From contig JAUIEH010000172.1 in the NCBI GenBank assembly GCA_030428405.1, positions 1-6,337 of the forward strand: a DNA stretch of 6,337 nt, written 5' to 3'. The notes beneath the pieces are model-generated. The model made no database searches. It was not told the DNA's origin and worked only from the letters and a program-made list of their open reading frames with translations. This document shows, in pieces, positions 1 to 5,789 of this stretch; within the stretch, counting starts at the first letter, position 1, and every line of letters begins with the position of its first letter. Source of the DNA: Alphaproteobacteria bacterium (GTDB taxonomy: Bacteria > Pseudomonadota > Alphaproteobacteria > Caulobacterales > Maricaulaceae). The position numbers and the translations under genes are program-made.

Positions 1-609
1 AAGCGCGACGCGGTGGATTTCGGCGTGTTGCGGACATGGGGCCCGTGGATCGTCGCCGGCGCGCTGGCCGGCGGCATGCTCGCGCGTCTCGTTCCGGCGG
101 ACGCTTTATCGGCCGTGTTCGCCATCGGCGCCTGTATCGTCGCTATAAGGATGGCGCGCGGCGGCTCGGTGCAGCCGGTTTTCGACGACTTGCCGACCGG
201 CGCGGCGCGTGCGGGCATTGGCGGCGGGTTGGGCTTTGTCTCATCCTGGATGGGAATTGGCGGCGGCGTGTTCGGCGTCGTGCTGATGACGCTTTCCGGC
301 AGACCGATCCATCAGGCCGTCGGCACGGCGGCGGGCTTTGGCGCAGCGATCGGCGCGCCGGGCGCGTTCGGCTTCATCATCGCGGGCCTGGGCGTCGAGG
401 GGCGTCCGCCGTTCTCGCTCGGCTTCGTGAACGGGCCGGGATTTCTTCTCATCGCGACACTGACGGTTTTGACCGCGCCTCTCGGCGCGCGCCTGGCGCA
501 CGGGCTGTCGCGCACGCTCCTGCAGAGATTATTCGCCGCCGGATTGACGGTGGTCGCGCTGCAAATGGGGTGGGAGGCGCTCTCGCCCTTGTTCAGCGGC
601 GCAGAATGA
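1..609 (+). CDS. TauE/SafE-family membrane transporter (C-terminal part, 5' end outside window)
   Basis: The reading frame is open from base 1 (K-R-D-A-V-D-F...) to TGA at 607-609, giving 202 visible residues. The family is usually about 250-270 residues, so the start lies upstream; the GTG at 13 has no visible ribosome site and is probably internal. The protein is a chain of hydrophobic segments. Around visible residues 72-93 it carries the second-half family signature, a Gly-rich G-x-x-S-S-x-x-G-I-G-G-G-x-F-G-V stretch with GIGGG at 85-89. TauE/SafE proteins (Pfam TauE) sit in the inner membrane and are linked to export or uptake of sulfite, sulfoacetate or other small organosulfur anions, but the substrate cannot be assigned here. 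No sulfur-metabolism gene is visible nearby. Its last 17 bases overlap the 3' end of the convergent protease gene. Family is confident; substrate unknown. Confidence 0.88.
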   Translation, partial: KRDAVDFGVLRTWGPWIVAGALAGGMLARLVPADALSAVFAIGACIVAIRMARGGSVQPVFDDLPTGAARAGIGGGLGFVSSWMGIGGGVFGVVLMTLSGRPIHQAVGTAAGFGAAIGAPGAFGFIIAGLGVEGRPPFSLGFVNGPGFLLIATLTVLTAPLGARLAHGLSRTLLQRLFAAGLTVVALQMGWEALSPLFSGAE

Positions 610-1105
610 TCGTGTCGCGGCTCGCCTCGATCCGCGAGAGACGTCCGAGAAAGCTCATGCCGAGCAGGGACTGATCCAGACCCTCGCGCAAAACGATCGC
701 CTCGACGTCGCGCTCGGTGATGGCGGCCACGGAGAGGCGGTTCAGCGTTACGACGGCTGCGAGCGCTTGACCGCCAGCGGTCGCAATTGGGTGGATGAAT
801 TCCAGGTCATCCACATCGACGCCGACGCGTCGCGCGTCCGCCGCCGTTAAAGCGACATAGGTCGCGCCGGTATCGACAAGAAAGCGGACGCGAGCACCGT
901 TCACCCGCGCCTCAGCCCAGTAATGGCCATCCGCGTCTCGGGGCAGGGCGGCGGCGCCGGCGCCAAGGCGGGGCTGCTCGCTCAGCGCATGTGCGCGTGC
1001 GGTCATGTGCTCGCCGTCCGCGCCGCGACGCGATGAACGGCCATCGACGACAAAGGCGGCGAGCCCTGCGACGGCGACGACGATGACGGCGTGGTGGAGG
1101 CGCAT
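593..1105 (-). CDS. Membrane-anchored retropepsin-like aspartic protease (TIGR02281-type, clan AA)
   Basis: A 170-residue protein. Residues 5-20 form one hydrophobic segment (signal anchor or uncleaved signal), then an Arg/Ala-rich linker of about 35 residues, then a single retropepsin-like domain from about 55 to 170. The catalytic motif is F-L-V-D-T-G-A-T with Asp78. The C-terminal L-L-G-M-S-F-L-G-R-L around 147-156 matches the second conserved block of this family. Such single-domain enzymes work as homodimers, one Asp from each chain; the anchor suggests a periplasmic catalytic domain. The substrate is unknown. The ATG at 1103-1105 is preceded by GGGAG (1113-1117) at a spacing of 7, which supports this start. 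It lies 64 bases downstream of the DUF1289 gene on the same strand, so probably shares its transcript. Family is confident; physiological role is not. Confidence 0.88.
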   Translation of the reverse strand: MRLHHAVIVVAVAGLAAFVVDGRSSRRGADGEHMTARAHALSEQPRLGAGAAALPRDADGHYWAEARVNGARVRFLVDTGATYVALTAADARRVGVDVDDLEFIHPIATAGGQALAAVVTLNRLSVAAITERDVEAIVLREGLDQSLLGMSFLGRLSRIEASRDTIILRR

Positions 1106-1112
1106 GACTATT

Positions 1113-1117
1113 CTCCC
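1113..1117 (-). promoter_or_regulatory. Ribosome binding site of the aspartic protease gene
   Basis: On the minus strand, GGGAG lies 7 bases before the ATG at 1105. It supports that start and shows the gene has its own translation signal even if cotranscribed with the DUF1289 gene. Confidence 0.6.
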
Positions 1118-1169
1118 GCCGCTTCATCGTGACAGGCGCGCGTTTCCAATCCCTCAAGAAGCAGATGAG

Positions 1170-1382
1170 CTATTGATGTTTGCGGCGTTCGGCGTCGGCG
1201 CGCAGCTGGGTAAGCAGCGTTTCCAGGCGCGCGGGCAATTCCTGCATCACCGCTGTGCGCTCATCGTCTGAAAGCTTGGTCCAGCCTGCGATCTCCGCGC
1301 GGGTGCGTCCGCAGCCCATGCACTGACCCGAACGCCAATCGATCGTGCACACCTGAATGCAGGGTGTTTCAATCTGGGCCAC
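1170..1382 (-). CDS. DUF1289 domain small four-cysteine protein
   Basis: A 70-residue protein with the DUF1289 pattern: P-C-x3-C (Cys8, Cys12), an I-D-W-R-S-G-x-C-x-G-C-G-R-T segment (Cys21, Cys24), then E-I-A-x-W and a charged helical tail. The four cysteines suggest bound zinc or an iron-sulfur cluster, but the family has no established function that I can name. I chose the GTG at 1380-1382 because AGGGAG lies 6 bases before it and the resulting protein begins right before the conserved domain. A longer frame runs to a TTG at 1436, but its extra 18 residues lack family features. The TAG stop (1170-1172) is 64 bases before the protease gene. No signal peptide is seen, so it is probably cytoplasmic. 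Start choice is fairly sure; function unknown. Confidence 0.9.
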   Translation of the reverse strand: MAQIETPCIQVCTIDWRSGQCMGCGRTRAEIAGWTKLSDDERTAVMQELPARLETLLTQLRADAERRKHQ

Positions 1383-1388
1383 GTCGAA

Positions 1389-1394
1389 CTCCCT
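1389..1394 (-). promoter_or_regulatory. Ribosome binding site deciding the GTG start of the DUF1289 gene
   Basis: On the minus strand AGGGAG is followed by 6 bases and then GTG (1382-1380). It is a near-perfect Shine-Dalgarno match and is the reason for preferring the 70-residue product over the longer TTG-started frame. Confidence 0.7.
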
Positions 1395-1554
1395 GACGGC
1401 GGAAAATCGCTTTGTCCGCCAAATCTTCGTGTCCAAGCCTCATCACTGCCCCAATTGCGCGCCCAACTGCGGCGGGATTGAATCGCGCGCGACGCAGAGG
1501 GCTGCTTTCAGGCGGCGACCTGCGTTAATTTGGGCGCGAACGCGAGCATGGACT

Positions 1555-1560
1555 AGAGGG
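1555..1560 (+). promoter_or_regulatory. Ribosome binding site of the caspase-beta-helix gene
   Basis: AGAGGG lies 7 bases before the ATG at 1568. It fits the start that puts a complete signal peptide at the N terminus. Confidence 0.65.
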
Positions 1561-1567
1561 ACGCGAC

Positions 1568-3625
1568 ATGAAGACTGCTGGGCGCCGCATTGTGATCGGC
1601 CTTTTCGCGGCATTCGGTTTGGCATTCACGGCGCAAGGGCAGGACGCATCAGAAGGCGCGGAAGAACGCGTCGCGCTCCTGATCGGCAACGCCAATTACG
1701 AATACAGCACGCTCGCCAATCCAATTAACGACATTGAGCTTTTATCTGAGCGCCTGAGCGCGCTGGGCTTCGACGTCACCACCGTCGAAGACGGCAATGA
1801 ACGCGCGATGGAGCGCGCCATCGTGAATTTCGCCGTCGCCCTTCAGGATGCAGGCGATGACGCCGTCGGCCTGTTTTACTATTCCGGCCATGGCGTGCAG
1901 CTCAGCGGCGAGAATTATCTCGTTCCGATCGACGCTTCGATCGCGCGCGAAGCTGATCTGGGCGCGGAAGCCATTCGCGCCGACTGGATCCTCGAACAGC
2001 TCGAATCAGCCGGCAATCGCGTTAATTTCATCATTCTGGACGCCTGCCGGAACAACCCGCTGGCGCGCTCGTTTTCGCGCAGCTCCGGCTCCGGCCTTGC
2101 TGAGATGCGCGCGCCGGTCGGCACGTTCATCGGCTATGCGACCGCGCCGGGCACCGTCGCCAGCGACGGGCGCGGCTCCAACAGCCCGTACGCCGCAGCG
2201 CTCGCCAACGAAATCGGCGAACCCGAAGTCGCGGCTGAAATCGTATTTCGCCGCGTGCGCCAACGCGTGATCGATGAAACCGACGGCGCTCAAATTCCAT
2301 GGGACGCCTCGAGCCTCACCGGCGATGACTTCTATTTCTCGGTCGCGGACAATCCGGCGTCTGAGGAAACCGTCGCGTCCGCTTCGACCGCGACCAATCC
2401 CGAAAACGAAGGCGTTGCGCGCGTTTTGACGCCGTCGGGCGAAGAGGCCGTCACCATGCTGGTCGGCGGCGACCGCATCGAACTCGCCTTCTGGGAATCG
2501 ATCACGGAGAGCGACGACCCGGCAGACTTCAACGCCTATCTGGAACGCTATCCCGAAGGCGCGTTTGCGCCTCTGGCGCGCAACCGCTTGTCGGCTCTGC
2601 GTCCGAGCGCGCCGGCGGCGACCCCGCCCGTCGAAACGACACCTGTGACGGCGGACGTCATCGTCGATGGTTCAGGCCGCGGCGATTACACGACCATCCA
2701 GGCCGCCGTCGAAGCTGCGACCGCCGGCCAGACCATCCTGGTGCGAGCCGGCACGTATACGGAAGACGTCACCTTCGACGAGGAAATTCAGGTAACGATC
2801 CGCGGCGAAGGCGCGGGCGCCAACCGTCCGCGCATTCGCGCGGCGGTTTATCGCCCGATCTATGTCACAGCCGGCCAGCCCACGATCGAGAACTTCATTC
2901 TTGAAGGTCAGATTGCGGAATATGCGGCAATCTGGGTGCCGGGCGGACGCGCGCGCATCATCAATAATGAAATCCGTTCGGACCATAATTCCTGCATCTA
3001 TGTGCAGGGCGAGGCCGCGCCGACCGTGCAGGGCAATAATTTCGCGTATTGCGCCTTCCACGCTTTCTATGTCGGCGAGAATGCGAGCGGCATTTATCAG
3101 GACAATGAAATCGGCTCGACCGGCGCGACGGCGGTCTATCTCGAAGGCCAGACCACGGCGAGCGTGCTGCGCAACCGGATCACCCCGGGCGCTGACTCGC
3201 GCGCGATCGAAGTCTTTGGCGGCGCGCGTCCTTATGTGCAGGAAAACCAGATCAGCGGCGCCTTGCGCGGCATCGTGGTCGGCGGCGTGGCGGCCGGCCG
3301 TTATGAGCGCAACACGATCTCCAATACGGGCGATCAGTCTTTCCTGGCGTATGAAAACTCGCAGCCCAACGTGCTCGACAACACGTTTTCGGACACGACG
3401 TCGCATTGCCTGCATATCCGCGACAATGCGCGTGGCCGTTATGAGCGCAACAGTCTGAACCGCTGCGGCTCTCCGCAGCCGGACAATATGTACCTGGCGC
3501 CGCTGACGATCACTGAAGAGGCGACGCCGACCGTGGTGGACAATGTCATCCGTCAGCCCGGCTATGCGCAGATCGACAATCGCGCCCCGACCGTGGATGT
3601 CTCATCCAACACGATCGAGCGCTAG
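1568..3625 (+). CDS. Exported caspase-family (C14) protease fused to a right-handed beta-helix domain
   Basis: A 685-residue protein. Residues 1-24 look like a Sec signal peptide: basic start, hydrophobic core, A-Q-G before a likely cut ahead of Gln25. Residues 33-258 form a caspase/metacaspase-like domain: R-V-A-L-L-I-G-N-x-x-Y, then Y-Y-S-G-H-G with catalytic His108, then I-I-L-D-A-C-R-N-N-P with catalytic Cys160, then the G-Y-A-T-A-P-G and N-S-P-Y blocks. The dyad is intact, so it is probably an active cysteine protease; caspases of this bacterial type often prefer Arg/Lys, not shown here. An acidic linker (260-300) leads to an A-F-W-x-S-I...F-x-A-Y-L...F-A-x-L-A-R-x-R-L module (307-344), familiar from other alphaproteobacterial caspases, and a Pro/Thr/Ala linker (345-362). 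Residues 363-685 begin like a pectinesterase/DUF1565 helix cap (G-x-G-D-Y-T-T-I-Q-A-A-V) and continue as coils of about 23 residues rich in N-x-I and R-Y-E-R-N steps (NosD/PbH1 type). This part probably binds sugar or wall material or acts as a scaffold; no lyase or esterase active site was recognised. Acts in the periplasm or outside; substrate unknown. Confidence 0.9.
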   Translation: MKTAGRRIVIGLFAAFGLAFTAQGQDASEGAEERVALLIGNANYEYSTLANPINDIELLSERLSALGFDVTTVEDGNERAMERAIVNFAVALQDAGDDAVGLFYYSGHGVQLSGENYLVPIDASIAREADLGAEAIRADWILEQLESAGNRVNFIILDACRNNPLARSFSRSSGSGLAEMRAPVGTFIGYATAPGTVASDGRGSNSPYAAALANEIGEPEVAAEIVFRRVRQRVIDETDGAQIPWDASSLTGDDFYFSVADNPASEETVASASTATNPENEGVARVLTPSGEEAVTMLVGGDRIELAFWESITESDDPADFNAYLERYPEGAFAPLARNRLSALRPSAPAATPPVETTPVTADVIVDGSGRGDYTTIQAAVEAATAGQTILVRAGTYTEDVTFDEEIQVTIRGEGAGANRPRIRAAVYRPIYVTAGQPTIENFILEGQIAEYAAIWVPGGRARIINNEIRSDHNSCIYVQGEAAPTVQGNNFAYCAFHAFYVGENASGIYQDNEIGSTGATAVYLEGQTTASVLRNRITPGADSRAIEVFGGARPYVQENQISGALRGIVVGGVAAGRYERNTISNTGDQSFLAYENSQPNVLDNTFSDTTSHCLHIRDNARGRYERNSLNRCGSPQPDNMYLAPLTITEEATPTVVDNVIRQPGYAQIDNRAPTVDVSSNTIER

Positions 3626-3656
3626 GGGCGCTGGGCCTCACGCCCGTGCGCTGATC
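3613..3656. terminator. Possible hairpin at the convergent junction, overlapping the caspase stop codon
   Basis: The sequence can fold as GATC + AGCGC + GGGCG, a 10-base loop, then CGCCC + GCGCT + GATC, with one bulged base and a small TAG/GT internal loop. It straddles the TAG stop (3623-3625) and lies between two converging genes, so it could end transcription from either side. There is no T-run on either side, so it is not a classical intrinsic terminator. In GC-rich DNA a fold like this can also arise by chance. Confidence 0.35.
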
Positions 3657-3741
3657 CTGCTGGTCATGCCCGGGCTGATCCTTGATGGCCAACCGCTGAA
3701 CCGCGCTTTGAGACGCGCTGTGTCCTAAAGGGCGCGGCGCG

Positions 3742-5154
3742 TCAGTCGGCCTGTTCGCAGCGCACGTCTTCGCCGGGATGGGTTTCGGCGATGATGCGGC
3801 GGGCGGCTTCGTAATGGTCTTCGTCGAACAGCGCGCGCAGCTCGCAAATATTGAACTGGCCCACCGAGAACATGGAGACGTTGCGGCGCGCATCGGCCGC
3901 CGCGGCGCGGCGGGCGCGCGAACCGGCGAAGCGCGTCCGCGGCGCGACGAGGGCGCGCACGACTTCGTTCCAGGCGAATATGCCCGTCCGCTCGATCGCT
4001 GCGGCGTTTTGATAAGCCGCGTTGAAATCGCCGTCGCGCAGATGCGCAAAGCTGATATTTTCGCCTGAGCCGCTGAGCTGATTGTCCGTCTGGCCCAGCG
4101 TGCGCCGCAGCGCGATGGCTTCATCCAGACATGACAGCGCCATCGCCATGCGGTTGGAGCGATAGGAATAGGCCTCGAGATTGGGGCAGGCGTCTTCCGC
4201 GATGGCGAGGGCGTCGCGCATGCCGGGCGCATCGTCGGGGATGTCGAAGCCCGCGATCAGCGTGGTGCCGACGCCGTGATAAGCGTTCATGGCGAGCGTC
4301 AGCTCAGCGGCGTCGCGCGCGCCGCCGTTCTCGACCAGCGCCGTGCTGGCGCCGAGCGCCTGGGCGTAATGTTCCAGCGCCTGGCTGGTCAGGCCGACTT
4401 TGCGCTCGCACTGAGCGCGCCAGTAAAGCGGCTGCGGGCTCGGATCAGCGCTGCCGCCTATATCGTCGATGGCCTCAAAAACCGCCGTGCAGGCAGGCGT
4501 GCTGTAGTTGTTCCGCGCAGATGACGCGTCCTCGAACGTGATCCATGCGAGACCCGCCCGGCCGAGACTGCGCGTGTCCGCAGCGGAGGCGGCCGCTTCA
4601 AATCCAGCGCGCGCCGTCATGAGCGTCGGCGGCAGCTCCTCGGCGTCGGCGGCGATCTGCTCGCCGCGGCTTTCATAATTCAGGAGCGCCGTAACGCCTG
4701 CGAACAGACCATGGGCGCCGGATGAGACGCCGCTCGGGCGACGTTCGCCGAATTGGCGAATGGCGCGCTGTTCGGTCAGCGTCGGCATACGCCCGCGCAG
4801 CAGGAAAGCGGCGGAAGCGTCGCGCGCGAGGCTCACGGTTTCTGGCGTGGCGGCGACCTGTGCTTCACCGAGCGACTGACGGATTTCGTCATAGGTCCGC
4901 CGGATGGCGATTTCCTGGGCGACGATGCGATTGTTCTGGGCGTCCACGCGCCGACGCGTTTCGAAGGCGTTGGCCTGCAGCACGCGCGTCGTTTCCATCA
5001 GGCTTTGCGAGGCGATGTAGAGATAAACGCCCAAAGCGGCGCTGATCAGCGCCATGATGACGAGCGTGACGACGCCCGCCTGCAGGATGCGGCGAAAGCC
5101 TGCCTGCTCGCGCACGATGAGAGCGGCGAGGTCTTCGTCGCCTGCTGTAGTCAT
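3742..5154 (-). CDS. Membrane-anchored TPR-like protein, unrecognised family
   Basis: A 470-residue protein I cannot assign to a named family. The N-terminal 24 residues are polar with Arg15, Arg21 and Arg22, followed by one strong transmembrane helix at about 26-48. The positive charges before it predict a cytoplasmic N terminus and a large periplasmic body. Residues 50-100 are a polar Arg/Glu/Gln-rich helix that may form a coiled coil. The rest is Ala-rich helical repeat. The clearest TPR-like unit is about 242-267 (L-Y-W-R-A-Q-C-E-R-K-V-G...A-L-E-H-Y-A-Q-A-L), with a second weaker one at about 365-400 (F-A-H-L-R-D-G-D-F-N-A-A-Y). No enzymatic motif is seen, so a scaffold or protein-binding role is likely. 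Six cysteines (222, 249, 323, 342, 437, 466) could pair in the periplasm. The ATG at 5152-5154 follows a GGGGGA ribosome site by 4-5 bases. It starts 19 bases after the small membrane gene, so the two form an operon. Confidence 0.8.
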   Translation of the reverse strand: MTTAGDEDLAALIVREQAGFRRILQAGVVTLVIMALISAALGVYLYIASQSLMETTRVLQANAFETRRRVDAQNNRIVAQEIAIRRTYDEIRQSLGEAQVAATPETVSLARDASAAFLLRGRMPTLTEQRAIRQFGERRPSGVSSGAHGLFAGVTALLNYESRGEQIAADAEELPPTLMTARAGFEAAASAADTRSLGRAGLAWITFEDASSARNNYSTPACTAVFEAIDDIGGSADPSPQPLYWRAQCERKVGLTSQALEHYAQALGASTALVENGGARDAAELTLAMNAYHGVGTTLIAGFDIPDDAPGMRDALAIAEDACPNLEAYSYRSNRMAMALSCLDEAIALRRTLGQTDNQLSGSGENISFAHLRDGDFNAAYQNAAAIERTGIFAWNEVVRALVAPRTRFAGSRARRAAAADARRNVSMFSVGQFNICELRALFDEDHYEAARRIIAETHPGEDVRCEQAD

Positions 5155-5159
5155 GTATT

Positions 5160-5164
5160 CCCCC
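5160..5164 (-). promoter_or_regulatory. Ribosome binding site of the TPR-like gene
   Basis: On the minus strand a GGGGGA run lies just before ATG 5154 with about 5 bases between. It sits inside the 19-base gap after the upstream gene's stop, so the TPR gene has its own translation start within the shared transcript. Confidence 0.5.
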
Positions 5165-5173
5165 GCAACGCCT

Positions 5174-5602
5174 TCACATCACAGCGCTTTTGACGATCTC
5201 CAGCCACGCGCGCTGTTTCTCCTTATCGGCGCACTTAATCTGGCCGAGAAAGGTATGAAAAAGCTTGAAGCGTTGATTGCGGGCCGCGCACAGCGTCCGC
5301 TCGATCGCATGCAAACAATTCTGAGCCGCCCACCAGGCGCCGAAAAACGACAGCGCTACTGCCGCCAACGGCGCCAGCACCTGGAACAGAGCAAATCCGC
5401 CGCCAAGCGATTCCAGCCCCGCCGGCGCACTCATTGCCGTGGCGAGCTGAATGGCGACGAGCACCAGAGCGACGACCAGCGAGCAAAAGGCGAACAGGAA
5501 CATCGCGAAGCAAATGCTGCATTTGCGCCGATGCATAGCCTGCTCGTGCTCGAGGATCTCCGCGAGCGTCTGGATGTCGTCGTCATCGATGCCGGAAATC
5601 AT
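5174..5602 (-). CDS. Small two-helix membrane protein, unrecognised family
   Basis: A 142-residue protein of unknown family. The N-terminal 22 residues form an acidic helix (D-D-D-D-I-Q...E-I-L-E-H-E-Q), then H-R-R-K leads into a first transmembrane segment at about 30-55 rich in Phe, Cys and Val. A short Ala/Gly loop follows, then a second segment at about 69-92 ending G-A-W-W-A-A-Q. The last 50 residues are basic and helical. By positive-inside reasoning both ends are cytoplasmic with a hairpin in the membrane. I chose the ATG at 5600-5602 because AGG lies 6 bases before it and the candidate promoter's predicted transcription start, near 5640, lies upstream. The frame stays open to a GTG at 5665, but that codon overlaps the promoter's spacer and has no ribosome site. 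It ends 19 bases before the TPR-like gene, so the two products may form a complex. Confidence 0.75.
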   Translation of the reverse strand: MISGIDDDDIQTLAEILEHEQAMHRRKCSICFAMFLFAFCSLVVALVLVAIQLATAMSAPAGLESLGGGFALFQVLAPLAAVALSFFGAWWAAQNCLHAIERTLCAARNQRFKLFHTFLGQIKCADKEKQRAWLEIVKSAVM

Positions 5603-5608
5603 CGCGCA

Positions 5609-5611
5609 CCT
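5609..5611 (-). promoter_or_regulatory. Ribosome binding site deciding the start of the two-helix membrane protein
   Basis: On the minus strand GGCAGGT places AGG 6 bases before ATG 5602. The alternative upstream GTG at 5665 has no comparable site, which favours the 142-residue product. Confidence 0.5.
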
Positions 5612-5646
5612 GCCGCCAACGTCTGGAACCTCTTTGCCAACATAGC

Positions 5647-5675
5647 ATTTTAGCGCGCCGCACACGCGCCGTCAC
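5647..5675 (-). promoter_or_regulatory. Candidate sigma70-type promoter for the membrane/TPR operon
   Basis: Reading the minus strand, GTGACG (5675-5670) is followed by exactly 17 bases and then TAAAAT (5652-5647). The -10 box matches TATAAT at five of six positions and the -35 box matches TTGACA at four of six. Transcription would start near 5640 and leave a leader of roughly 38 bases before ATG 5602. The -10 box stands out as A/T-rich in GC-rich surroundings. Confidence 0.5.
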
Positions 5676-5680
5676 TGCAC

Positions 5681-5700
5681 GCTGTAAGTACATGCTGTAA
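5681..5700 (-). repeat. Direct repeat upstream of the -35 box, possible regulator site
   Basis: GCTGTAA occurs at 5681-5687 and again at 5694-5700 on the plus strand (TTACAGC on the minus strand), offset by 13 bases. It begins 6 bases upstream of the candidate -35 box, a position typical for an activator or response regulator. The regulator is not known. Confidence 0.35.
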
Positions 5701-5789
5701 CTGCAATATCTTGCTGTTCGCATAAGCGCATGGCGGCGCGGCGAAATGATGTCCCAGTCGGGGCGGCTGTGGCGCAAGCCTCAGCGCGA

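Larger units (their letters stand above)
1383..1567. other. Divergent intergenic region between the DUF1289 and caspase genes
   Basis: This 185-base stretch must hold the promoters of both the leftward DUF1289/protease unit and the rightward caspase gene. I could not pick a convincing -35/-10 pair for either direction. The only structure seen is a short imperfect direct repeat, CCCAATTGCG at 1450-1459 and CCCAACTGCG at 1462-1471, offset by 12 bases. No RNA gene or additional reading frame with coding character is seen. Confidence 0.5.

Noticed and set aside
36..674. 212-codon plus-strand frame over the transporter gene
   Set aside because: Arg-rich product with no hydrophobic segments; it is the shifted frame of the TauE-like gene, which has clear membrane segments and a family signature.
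2672..3415. 247-codon open frame on the minus strand inside the beta-helix region
   Set aside because: It lies antisense to a well-supported protein with clear repeats; long antisense frames are common in GC-rich genes, and its translation shows no family features.
2654..3622. Beta-helix domain as a pectate lyase, pectinesterase or alginate epimerase enzyme
   Set aside because: Only the helix cap resembles pectinesterases; I could not find their catalytic Asp/Arg or Ca-binding motifs, so it is described as a binding or scaffold domain.
3651..3682. CTGATCCT repeated twice, 24 bases apart, in the convergent gap
   Set aside because: An 8-base match in a short GC-rich gap can be chance; no symmetry or mobile-element context supports it as a site.
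3543..3728. Possible small plus-strand gene at the caspase 3' end and in the following gap
   Set aside because: Most of it is a shifted reading of the beta-helix end, and no ribosome site or recognisable product was seen.
3546..4232. 228-codon minus-strand frame across the caspase/TPR gene junction
   Set aside because: Its translation is Arg/Pro/Ser/Ala-rich, typical of a frame-shifted shadow, and it overlaps the better supported TPR-like gene.
5174..5665. Longer 163-residue form of the two-helix membrane protein starting at GTG 5665
   Set aside because: No ribosome site precedes it, and it would start upstream of the transcription start predicted from the TAAAAT box.
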